Source: Candidatus Moranbacteria bacterium CG_4_9_14_3_um_filter_45_14
GTDB taxonomy: Bacteria > Patescibacteriota > Minisyncoccia > Moranbacterales > UBA1568
Direction: 5' to 3'
DNA: 10,893 nucleotides
Assembly (NCBI GenBank): GCA_002790675.1
Contig: PFVP01000052.1
Span: 1 to 10,893 of the forward strand
In this document: piece by piece, positions 1 through 9,122 of the stretch
Layout: the number at the start of each line of letters is the position of its first letter
How positions within the stretch are numbered: the stretch's first letter is position 1
The notes under the pieces: model-generated
What the model was told of the DNA's origin: nothing
What the model saw: the letters and a program-made list of their open reading frames with translations, nothing else
Database searches by the model: none
Translations under genes and position numbers: made by a program

Positions 1-3
1 ATC

Positions 4-180
4 TTATTTCTTCCAATCCTTGATTATCACCCCGCCGCGGACACGCTTCACCACTACTTTCTGCTTCTCCCGCCAGCCCAATTCCCGGACGAGCTCGATA
101 GGCAAGGTCAATCCGATGGACTTCCCACCCAATTTCGTCAGCTTCCTGGTGTTTTTATCGACTACTGCCCTCTTTTTCAT
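4..180 (-). CDS. AbrB/MazE/SpoVT-type DNA-binding protein, 58 aa
   Basis: This small gene was read directly from the minus strand: ATG at 180-178, TAA at 6-4. The product starts MKKRAVVDKNTRKLTKLGGK and continues with SIGLTLPIELVRELGW and a basic, beta-strand-rich tail ending in VIIKDWKK. The pattern K-L-x-K-x-G-G-K-S-x-G-x-T-L-P-x-E-L-x-R-E-L-G, followed by alternating V/K residues, is typical of the swapped-hairpin AbrB/MazE/SpoVT domain, which dimerises to bind DNA. Length fits a single-domain protein. Such proteins act as antitoxins or as free-standing transition-state-type regulators. A toxin partner would lie downstream, beyond base 1, so it cannot be judged here. No Shine-Dalgarno sequence precedes the ATG. 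A perfect 12-bp palindrome lies 11 bases upstream and may be an operator. The family call is fairly sure; the regulated target is unknown. Confidence 0.8.
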   Translation of the reverse strand: MKKRAVVDKNTRKLTKLGGKSIGLTLPIELVRELGWREKQKVVVKRVRGGVIIKDWKK

Positions 181-190
181 ATGCGTAATT

Positions 191-202
191 AGTTACGTAA
201 CT
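191..202. promoter_or_regulatory. 12-bp palindrome upstream of the AbrB-like gene, possible operator
   Basis: The sequence AGTTACGTAACT is a perfect palindrome. It lies between the proposed -10 box (222-227) and the ATG (180) of the AbrB-like gene. AbrB/MazE-type proteins are dimers and often repress their own promoters, so autoregulation is a reasonable inference. A 12-bp palindrome can also arise by chance. Confidence 0.3.
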
Positions 203-221
203 CGTTATATACCTATCCCCT

Positions 222-250
222 ATTCTACCTCGTTCAAACCTGCCGCGCAA
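222..250 (-). promoter_or_regulatory. Possible promoter for the AbrB-like gene
   Basis: On the minus strand TTGCGC (250-245) is followed after 17 bases by TAGAAT (227-222). This gives a sigma70-type promoter with a moderate -35 and a good -10. It begins just after the terminator of the preceding gene, as expected in tightly packed genomes, and would give a leader of about 35 bases. Confidence 0.35.
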
Positions 251-252
251 AC

Positions 253-280
253 GAAAAACACTCCCCTGAACGGAGAGTGT
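253..280 (-). terminator. Intrinsic terminator after the 307-924 gene
   Basis: On the minus strand a 9-bp stem (ACACTCTCC with GGGGAGTGT, one G.U pair, loop GTTCA; bases 280-258) runs straight into TTTTTCGTTT. It lies 26 bases after the TAA of the preceding gene. The U-tract is on the minus-strand side only. Confidence 0.85.
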
Positions 281-306
281 CAGCGTCTAATGGATATTTC
301 CCTCTT

Positions 307-924
307 TTATCGTTCCAATACCAAGAACTTGTAGTCGGATTTCCAGTGCTCATTCTTACCGAGAGTCAGATCTATATAAAACGTGAGGAAATCACCGCTC
401 TTGGTCCACGTACTCGCGAGCCAACTTTTCCCAGCCGTTTTTCCAGCCGTTTCAGTCGTTGTATCGTATGTGGCACAAAAACCTTTTTCACTCTGATCTG
501 TCTGGGCGTCACGACACTTGTTCAAATCGAAAACTATCGTGGCAAGTTGTCCTCCTTGTTTGTTATAAACGACCATCGAATCCTCGGAGCGGAGAGCGCA
601 CCTGATCGGCTGATCCGCGAACACATATTCTTTAATCGGGTCATACGCCATATGCGAATCGAGTGAACATTCCGTGGCGGTTGCAGCCTTAGCCAAGAAA
701 ACAGCTCCAAACCCGTATGTAATATTCTTGTACATATTCGGGTCAGCGAAATTTTCTTGCGACTGCTCCATATTCGTCGCTACGATTTGATTTGTTGCTC
801 TCGGCGTTGCGACAGGTGTAATCACCTCGATGCTCCTCTTCCCGATGAAAAGAAAAATGATGGCGACTCCAAGCAACGAAACAAAAATGATGGCGATCCT
901 CTCGAGACGAATTTCAGTATTCAT
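307..924 (-). CDS. Anchored or secreted protein of unknown function, 205 aa
   Basis: I do not recognise the family. The chosen start, ATG at 924-922 (MNTEIRLERIAIIF), is followed at once by a hydrophobic segment (residues about 10-28, then GKR), giving a signal anchor or uncleaved signal with the rest outside the membrane. The open frame continues 42 codons upstream, but that part would run through the promoter. After a T/P/A-rich linker (35-60), the ectodomain has four cysteines (86, 109, 137, 150), enough for two disulfides, and ends in an aromatic-rich beta-like stretch (FLTFYIDLTLGKNEHWKSDY). Residues around 159-166 hold a tandem TAGK-TAGK, encoded by a direct repeat of CCAGCCGTTT at 431-440 and 443-452. 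The gene has its own promoter and terminator, so it is a single-gene unit between rpoC and the AbrB-like gene. An AAGGAG lies about 27 bases before the ATG, too far for normal use. Confidence 0.7.
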   Translation of the reverse strand: MNTEIRLERIAIIFVSLLGVAIIFLFIGKRSIEVITPVATPRATNQIVATNMEQSQENFADPNMYKNITYGFGAVFLAKAATATECSLDSHMAYDPIKEYVFADQPIRCALRSEDSMVVYNKQGGQLATIVFDLNKCRDAQTDQSEKGFCATYDTTTETAGKTAGKSWLASTWTKSGDFLTFYIDLTLGKNEHWKSDYKFLVLER

Positions 925-978
925 ATTTTTTGTGTAGATTTTTTTTAAGGACTCCTTCTCTTCCTCCCCCTTTTTGAT

Positions 979-1008
979 AGTATACCATATTTCGTAAAAA
1001 ATAAACAA
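979..1008 (-). promoter_or_regulatory. Promoter for the 307-924 gene
   Basis: On the minus strand TTGTTT (1008-1003) is followed after 18 bases by TATACT (984-979). TGG directly before the -10 box gives an extended -10 element. The -35 region overlaps the U-tract of the rpoC terminator. The leader would be about 45-50 bases and very purine-rich. Confidence 0.55.
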
Positions 1009-1036
1009 ACCCCGCCTCTCAACAAAAGAGACGGGG
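1001..1036 (-). terminator. Intrinsic terminator of the rpoBC operon
   Basis: On the minus strand CCCCGTCTCT pairs with AGAGGCGGGG (10 pairs, one U.G, 7-base loop; bases 1036-1010), followed by TTTGTTTATTTTTT. It lies about 140 bases beyond the rpoC stop. The U.G pair becomes a C/A mismatch on the plus strand, which favours minus-strand use. Confidence 0.85.
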
Positions 1037-1058
1037 TAAGAGTAAGGCACATGTTCAC

Positions 1059-1167
1059 CCCAGTCACATATTCAACAAGGATGTTCGATTTCTTCAGATA
1101 CGAGCCGGAAGGCGGCTACGCCTTAAGACTGACACAAAAATTCATTTTCCTTAAATATGTGACTGGG
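1059..1167. repeat. 109-bp block with perfect 14-bp inverted-repeat ends in the rpoC 3' region
   Basis: CCCAGTCACATATT (1059-1072) and its exact reverse complement (1154-1167) enclose 81 bases. Inside are two mutually exclusive small hairpins: AGCCG/CGGCT (1103-1107 with 1113-1117) and AAGGCG/CGCCTT (1109-1114 with 1119-1124). On the minus strand a further AAGGA/TCCTT pairing continues the long stem after an asymmetric internal loop. The block starts 10 bases after the rpoC stop and precedes the terminator, so it would be the 3' untranslated region of the rpoBC mRNA. No obvious target-site duplication flanks it. It could be a structured RNA domain, an RNA-processing or stability element, or a miniature inverted-repeat element. 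Confidence 0.6.
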
Positions 1168-1176
1168 CAGGGCTTC

Positions 1177-4767
<3,591 letters not shown>

Positions 4768-4815
4768 AATTTTGAACGTTGACGTTGATTGGATAATGAT
4801 AGAAGAAAGCGGAGG

Positions 4816-7800
4816 CTAGACGGTATCGACGATGACTTCCGGAGAAGCATCATCAGATTCTGTTTTCACTCCTTTGAGTTCGACGTTGAGACAGAGACCC
4901 TTCAATTCATTGATGAGCACGTGAAAGGAAGCTGGAAGATTCGGACTCTTGATCGGTTCGCCTTTGATGATCGACTCGTAACCCTTGGAACGGCCCAATA
5001 CATCATCGGACTTGATAGTCAACATTTCTTGGAGCGTGTATGCGGCGCCATATCCTTCGAGTGCCCATACTTCCATTTCACCAAAACGCTGTCCACCGAA
5101 TTGCGCCTTGCCACCGAGTGGCTGTTGGGTGATGAGGGAGTACGGCCCGATGCTTCGCATATGGAGTTTGTCTTCAATCAAATGGTTCAGTTTCATTATA
5201 TACATCACGCCCACGGTTGATTCATTGTCAAATGGCTGACCTGTTTTACCATCAGTCAATCTGATTTTTCCATTTTCTGGGAGACCAGCAGCTTTCAATT
5301 CCTTCTTGATGTCTCCTTCCGATACGCCATCGAGAGCCATACTGGCTACCTTGTATCCCAATGTTTTTGCAGCCCATCCGAGATGGGTTTCGAGGATCTG
5401 ACCGATGTTCATACGAGAAACCACGCCGAGAGCGTTCAACACGATATCGACCGGGGTTCCATCGGGCAGATACGGCATATCTTCCGCGGCAGCGATATAG
5501 GAAATAACACCTTTGTTTCCGTGTCGTCCGGCGAGTTTGTCCCCAACAGAAATCTTACGTAGTTGAGCTACCGATACTTGGATCTGCTGGAACACACCCA
5601 TCGGAAGTTTGTCACCGCGTTCACGTGAGAAAATTTTTACATTCACGATCTTGCCGTGCTCACCGTGTGGGAGATACAGAGAAGAATCCTTCACGTCACG
5701 GGATTTTTCACCGAAAATGACACGGAGTAATCTCTCTTCAGCAGTGAGATCGCCTTCGCCTTTCGGCGTGATTTTTCCGATGATGATGTCACCGGAAGAA
5801 ATTTCTGCGCCGATACGGATGATACCATTCTCATCGAGATTCTTCAGACGATCTTCGCCGATATTCGGAATATCCCGCGTCACAACTTCAGGCCCGAGCT
5901 TGGTATCACGGACGTCAATGGAAAAGTCTTCGATATGAATAGAACTCCACCGGTCACCCTGCACGACACGTTCGGAAACGATGATAGCATCTTCATAATT
6001 GTAACCGTTCCACGGTACGAATGCGACGACCATATTCTGACCCAAAGCGAGCTCTCCGTGGTCCGTCGATGCGCCATCAGCGAGCATTTCACCCTTCTCT
6101 ACTTTCTGACCTTTCTTTACACGAGGAATCTGGTTCATACTCGTGAACGCGTTGGATTTTTCGAAACTTTGCAGGATATATTCCACATCGATGTGCTCTT
6201 TCTTAGCACCAGCTGGAGCCTTGGAACGCACGATAATATGTCCGGCATCAACAGCGATCACTTCACCTGATTGCTGTGCGAGCACCACCTGTCCGGAATC
6301 ACGAGCAGCTTTGTCTTCGATACCGGTACCGACGATCGGGGCTTCCGGTACGACACAAGACACTGCCTGACGCTGCATATTCGAACCCATAAGCGCACGG
6401 TTGGCATCATCATGTTCGACAAAAGGGATGAGTGCCGTCGCGATGGAAATACACTGTTTCACGGAGACATCCATAAAATCCACTACTTCCGCCTCGATCG
6501 TTTCCGGATGACCTTTCACGCGAGCCTCTACCATTTCTTGGACAATGTTGTGATATTCATCGATTTCCACACCGGCGTGCGCGATGGTTTTCTTATCTTC
6601 CACGATGGCATTCAGGTATTCAATACCCAAGGTAACGAACGGTTTTACCTTCACCATTCCACCTTTCTTTTTTTCCGCCACTTTCTCAGCCATTTCTTCC
6701 GTCAACATCTCGCCTGCTTTCGCAACCGATGAGATATCTTCGACGAGTATACGATTGACGAGCTCTTCTTTCTTGGCAGACACCTCTTTCTTCACAATCA
6801 AGTATGGTGTTTCGAGGAAACCGTATTCATTCACACGAGCATAACTGGCGAGATGACCCACCAATCCGATGTTCGGTCCTTCTGGAGTTTCGATCGGACA
6901 AATACGTCCATAATGAGAATGGTGCACATCGCGTACTTCGAAACCGGCGCGTTCACGAGTGAGACCACCAGGTCCCATAGCGGACAAACGACGCTTGTGT
7001 TCGAGCTCAGCCAGCGGGTTCACCTGATCCATAAACTGTGAGAGCTGTGAACTCGAGAAGAATTCTTTGACAGCGGCCGCCACTGGACGAGGGTTGATCA
7101 GTTGTCCGGGAACAACCGTTTCTGGATCACAAGTACTCATCCGATCCTTGATATTACGCACCATACGATACATACCGACACGCAGTTTGTTCTGGATGAG
7201 TTCTCCAACAGCACGCACACGACGGTTGCCGAGATGGTCGATGTCATCAGGATGCGCTTCCAGATCATTATTGAGACGCATTATTTCCTTGACGATCAAA
7301 ACGAGATCATCGATATTCAAAATGCGATTTTCTTCCGTGTCCTCCCGTTCGACAGACAGTCTCTGGTTCAAACGATAACGACCGACAGCGCCGAAATCAT
7401 AGCGTTCGAAATTGAAAAACATCGCGTTAATCATCTGCCTGGCATTTTCTTCGGTCGCGAGATCGCCTGGACGCAAACGCTTGTACACTTCACGATAGGC
7501 TTCTCCCTGATTCTTGGATGGATCTTTGAGGAACGTCGCATCGATATATTTGATTTCTGACTCTTCCGCAAACTCAGAGCGGATACGCTTCTCATCAAAG
7601 CCGAAAGCTTTGAACAATCCGGTAATCGGCAATTTTCGTTTACGATCTATCTTGACGGAAATCACACCGTCAAGATCAGTCTCTATTTCGAGCCAAGCTC
7701 CACGATTCGGGATGATTTTGGCTCCGAACAGCTTCTTCCCCTTCTGATAATCCATCGTAAAAAACACACCCGGAGAGCGGATCAATTGGCTGACGACGAC

Positions 7801-8223
7801 ACGTTCGACACCATTGATGATGAATGTTCCACGCTCGGTCATAATCGGGAATTCTCCCAAATAGATTTCTTGTTCCTTCACTTCGCCCGTCTGCTTCATC
7901 AAAAGCACGGCTTTGGCACGGAGTGGCGCTTCATAGGAGATATTCTTGTTCTTGGCAACGAGAGGATTGTATTTCGGCTCATCGAGATAGTAATCCTGTA
8001 TGGTGAGCTCCAAATCTTTGCTCGTAAAATCCGTAATAGGGTTGATCTCAGAAAAAAGTTCCTTCAATCCCTTCTCCCAGAACCATCTATATGAATCTGT
8101 CTGAACCTCGATCAAGTCCGGCAGAGAAACCGTGATACGATTATTGAAAAACCGACGTTTCGAAAGAGAAGATTCTTTGCTGAAAGAATCTTTCACACGC
8201 AATGCTTTCTCTTTGGTGAACAT
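4816..8223 (-). CDS. rpoB: DNA-directed RNA polymerase subunit beta, 1135 aa
   Basis: This is the beta subunit of RNA polymerase. In order, the sequence shows the conserved N-terminus (LPDLIEVQTDSYRWF, 34-48); the lobe and protrusion with GTFIINGVERVVVSQLIRSPG (132-152); the rifampicin pocket (389-420, SQLSQFMDQ onwards to MGPGG); PIETPEGPNIGL (443-454); PWNGYNYEDA (737-746, acidic pair E744/D745); GDKLAGRHGNKG (894-905, with K896 and K904 matching the two E. coli active-site lysines); and the C-terminal GGKAQFGGQRFGEMEVWALE (1037-1056) that meets beta'. Length is short, without the large E. coli insertions. In the rifampicin pocket three positions differ from E. coli: V401 for N518, A405 for S522 and M416 for L533. 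The start at 8223 is the first ATG after an in-frame stop; an AAGGAG lies 21 bases upstream, too far. The gene is preceded by a long leader rather than by rplL. Confidence 0.99.
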   Translation of the reverse strand: MFTKEKALRVKDSFSKESSLSKRRFFNNRITVSLPDLIEVQTDSYRWFWEKGLKELFSEINPITDFTSKDLELTIQDYYLDEPKYNPLVAKNKNISYEAPLRAKAVLLMKQTGEVKEQEIYLGEFPIMTERGTFIINGVERVVVSQLIRSPGVFFTMDYQKGKKLFGAKIIPNRGAWLEIETDLDGVISVKIDRKRKLPITGLFKAFGFDEKRIRSEFAEESEIKYIDATFLKDPSKNQGEAYREVYKRLRPGDLATEENARQMINAMFFNFERYDFGAVGRYRLNQRLSVEREDTEENRILNIDDLVLIVKEIMRLNNDLEAHPDDIDHLGNRRVRAVGELIQNKLRVGMYRMVRNIKDRMSTCDPETVVPGQLINPRPVAAAVKEFFSSSQLSQFMDQVNPLAELEHKRRLSAMGPGGLTRERAGFEVRDVHHSHYGRICPIETPEGPNIGLVGHLASYARVNEYGFLETPYLIVKKEVSAKKEELVNRILVEDISSVAKAGEMLTEEMAEKVAEKKKGGMVKVKPFVTLGIEYLNAIVEDKKTIAHAGVEIDEYHNIVQEMVEARVKGHPETIEAEVVDFMDVSVKQCISIATALIPFVEHDDANRALMGSNMQRQAVSCVVPEAPIVGTGIEDKAARDSGQVVLAQQSGEVIAVDAGHIIVRSKAPAGAKKEHIDVEYILQSFEKSNAFTSMNQIPRVKKGQKVEKGEMLADGASTDHGELALGQNMVVAFVPWNGYNYEDAIIVSERVVQGDRWSSIHIEDFSIDVRDTKLGPEVVTRDIPNIGEDRLKNLDENGIIRIGAEISSGDIIIGKITPKGEGDLTAEERLLRVIFGEKSRDVKDSSLYLPHGEHGKIVNVKIFSRERGDKLPMGVFQQIQVSVAQLRKISVGDKLAGRHGNKGVISYIAAAEDMPYLPDGTPVDIVLNALGVVSRMNIGQILETHLGWAAKTLGYKVASMALDGVSEGDIKKELKAAGLPENGKIRLTDGKTGQPFDNESTVGVMYIMKLNHLIEDKLHMRSIGPYSLITQQPLGGKAQFGGQRFGEMEVWALEGYGAAYTLQEMLTIKSDDVLGRSKGYESIIKGEPIKSPNLPASFHVLINELKGLCLNVELKGVKTESDDASPEVIVDTV

Positions 8224-8247
8224 AAAAACGCACTCACGTGGACACTC

Positions 8248-8275
8248 CTTGTTTCAAAAGGGAAATTGAAACAAG
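8248..8275 (-). promoter_or_regulatory. 10-bp hairpin just upstream of rpoB, overlapping an AAGGAG
   Basis: CTTGTTTCAA and TTGAAACAAG form a perfect 10-bp stem with an 8-base loop. Its 3' arm ends in AAG, the first three bases of AAGGAG (8250-8245), the best Shine-Dalgarno-like sequence in the leader. That motif lies 21 bases before the ATG, so its direct role in translation is uncertain. No U-tract follows on either strand, so it is not a terminator. Confidence 0.45.
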
Positions 8276-8438
8276 TAGGACAAATGAGATTATGGGATAA
8301 AACTATTTTATTGTGGATTGGGCACTTGTCCTTTCCATTGTGTTGGAGAATGTTAGCTTTTTCGATTAAGCAACCATCCCAACTCGGTCTCGCCATCCAG
8401 ACCTTTCACCCACAGGCGATACGAGACAGAAAAGTTCT

Positions 8439-8490
8439 AGAATCTGTTCAAAAAATCCTCATACTCTAAAAGATTCTCTGAACAGACTCT
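8439..8490 (-). promoter_or_regulatory. 19-pair stem-loop in the rpoBC leader
   Basis: On the minus strand AGAGTCTGTTCAGAGAATC (8490-8472) pairs without interruption with GATTTTTTGAACAGATTCT (8457-8439) across a 14-base loop. Sixteen pairs are Watson-Crick and three are G.U. On the plus strand those three become C/A mismatches, so the shape fits an RNA made from the minus strand. Confidence 0.55.
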
Positions 8491-8517
8491 GTATTCATTA
8501 CAAGATGAATACACTTG

Positions 8518-8546
8518 ATAATACCAGTCTTCTTTTTCATTGTCAA
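8518..8546 (-). promoter_or_regulatory. Main promoter of rpoBC
   Basis: On the minus strand a perfect TTGACA (8546-8541) is followed after exactly 17 bases by TATTAT (8523-8518, five of six consensus bases). It is the best sigma70-type promoter in the window. The start would fall near 8511, at the base of the first leader hairpin. Confidence 0.75.
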
Positions 8547-8578
8547 GCAAAACCAAAAAATGGCTCCAGAAAGCCTTT
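8547..8578 (-). terminator. Weak intrinsic terminator just upstream of the rpoBC promoter
   Basis: On the minus strand AAAGGCT pairs with AGCC-a-TTT (7 pairs, one bulged base, 6-base loop) and leads into TTTGGTTTTG. The stem is short. Its position directly before the rpoBC -35 box makes sense as insulation from upstream transcription. Confidence 0.35.
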
Positions 8579-8697
8579 GTACTACAAAATATATCCTTTG
8601 TTTTTCGGACGCATCAAAATATTTTTTGCTTGTTTTTCTGAAAAGTTCAGTACTAGCAAGTCAGTCTTGAACTCATCCCCCAAAATGGGGGATCGCA
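8550..8697 (-). ncRNA. Candidate short transcript between the TsaB-like gene and rpoBC
   Basis: The stretch lies between a promoter (8703-8731) and a weak terminator (8547-8578). It opens with a GC-rich hairpin, ATCCCCCA/TGGGGGAT with a 3-base loop (8693-8675), and holds a smaller CTGAA/TTCAG hairpin. It has no gene-sized reading frame. Two tiny frames exist (MSSRLTC from 8676 and MRPKNKGYIL ending near 8582), but neither has a ribosome binding site. It may be a small RNA, or only a short leader transcript. Confidence 0.3.
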
Positions 8698-8702
8698 CCG
8701 AA

Positions 8703-8731
8703 AGTATACCCCATGAGATGAAATTCGTAAA
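8703..8731 (-). promoter_or_regulatory. Promoter of the candidate short transcript
   Basis: On the minus strand TTTACG (8731-8726) is followed after 17 bases by TATACT (8708-8703). This is a good -10 with a moderate -35. It could also feed rpoBC as a distal promoter if the terminator at 8547-8578 is leaky. Confidence 0.5.
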
Positions 8732-8774
8732 GTCCATCATTCTACGAATAATGCTAAAAATTGGAAAATTTCTA

Positions 8775-8792
8775 AAGTTTCTAAAGAAACTT
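8775..8792 (-). terminator. Weak hairpin after the amidase/TsaB-like operon
   Basis: AAGTTTC and GAAACTT form a 7-bp stem with a 4-base loop about 40 bases after the TsaB-like stop. On the minus strand it is followed by TAGAAATTTTCC. The stem is AT-rich and the U-tract is poor, so the call is uncertain. Confidence 0.25.
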
Positions 8793-8833
8793 ATCTCACG
8801 AGGCAAGCACCCTTTCACAAAGCCTCAACATAT

Positions 8834-9115
8834 TTAAACTTCTTTTCTTTGTACAGCGAATGCGTATACTTTCTTAACTGTTTCCGCAATACGTATCGAT
8901 GTATAGTTTTCCGGAATTTCAGAATCTATCACAAAATCACTTACTGCTTCCGGCTTCAAATTATTTTTTTTGAGTAGCGTTGCGATCCCCTGAAACAATC
9001 TCCGTCCCATATCCCGCCCCTCTTGCCATTCTACTTTCCCCATAACCAAATCCTCCTTCAATAAAGAAAGTCCGCTTTTTTCTTTTTCAATCTTGAGATG
9101 AAAAATATATGACAT
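8834..9115 (-). CDS. Short TsaB-like protein, 93 aa
   Basis: The start is ATG at 9115 (MSYIFHLKIE); the frame stays open further upstream but would overlap the amidase. The protein aligns by eye along its length with the N-terminal half of TsaB: two beta strands (IFHLKIE, GLSLLKEDLVMGKVEW), then GRDMGRRLFQGIATLLKK, NNLKPEAVSDFVI, and YTSIRIAETVKKVYAFA. In TsaB the corresponding parts are the H-S-x-x-L-L-P-x-I-x-x-L-L helix, the L-x-x-x-D-x-I-x-V strand and the GPGSFTGLRIG turn followed by a helix. Typical TsaB is over 200 residues, and it partners TsaD and TsaE in making the t6A base of tRNAs. Here the second half is absent, the N-terminal D-x-S/T motif is missing and the glycine turn reads IPENYTS. 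It may be a reduced TsaB or a relative with another role. It lies 7 bases after the amidase and is probably co-translated with it. Confidence 0.6.
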   Translation of the reverse strand: MSYIFHLKIEKEKSGLSLLKEDLVMGKVEWQEGRDMGRRLFQGIATLLKKNNLKPEAVSDFVIDSEIPENYTSIRIAETVKKVYAFAVQRKEV

Positions 9116-9122
9116 AATAAAA

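Larger units (their letters stand above)
8224..8513 (-). ncRNA. Structured 5' leader of the rpoBC mRNA, about 290 nt
   Basis: From the predicted start near 8511 to the rpoB ATG, the minus-strand RNA holds a series of hairpins. H1 (8512-8491) has GTATTCAT/ATGAATAC with a 6-base loop. H2 (8490-8439) has 19 continuous pairs and a 14-base loop, with three G.U pairs that exist only in minus-strand RNA. H3 (about 8383-8342) is an imperfect stem (GTTGCTT/AAGCtAAC, extended by GTTGGGA/TCTCcAAC). H4 (8275-8248) has 10 perfect pairs. I found no strong internal terminator and no riboswitch I recognise. A regulatory role, such as feedback control of polymerase synthesis, mRNA stability or RNase III processing, is inference. 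Confidence 0.5.

Noticed and set aside
8193..8396. Minus-strand frame encoding a 67-aa product with CPTC and CPIH motifs that could suggest a zinc ribbon
   Set aside because: It runs into the start of rpoB in another frame and lies within the structured leader, with no ribosome binding site. The cysteines look accidental.
8505..8837. Plus-strand 110-aa frame in the region between the TsaB-like gene and rpoB
   Set aside because: Composition is lysine- and phenylalanine-rich as expected from AT-rich non-coding sequence. It overlaps the rpoBC promoter and has no promoter of its own.
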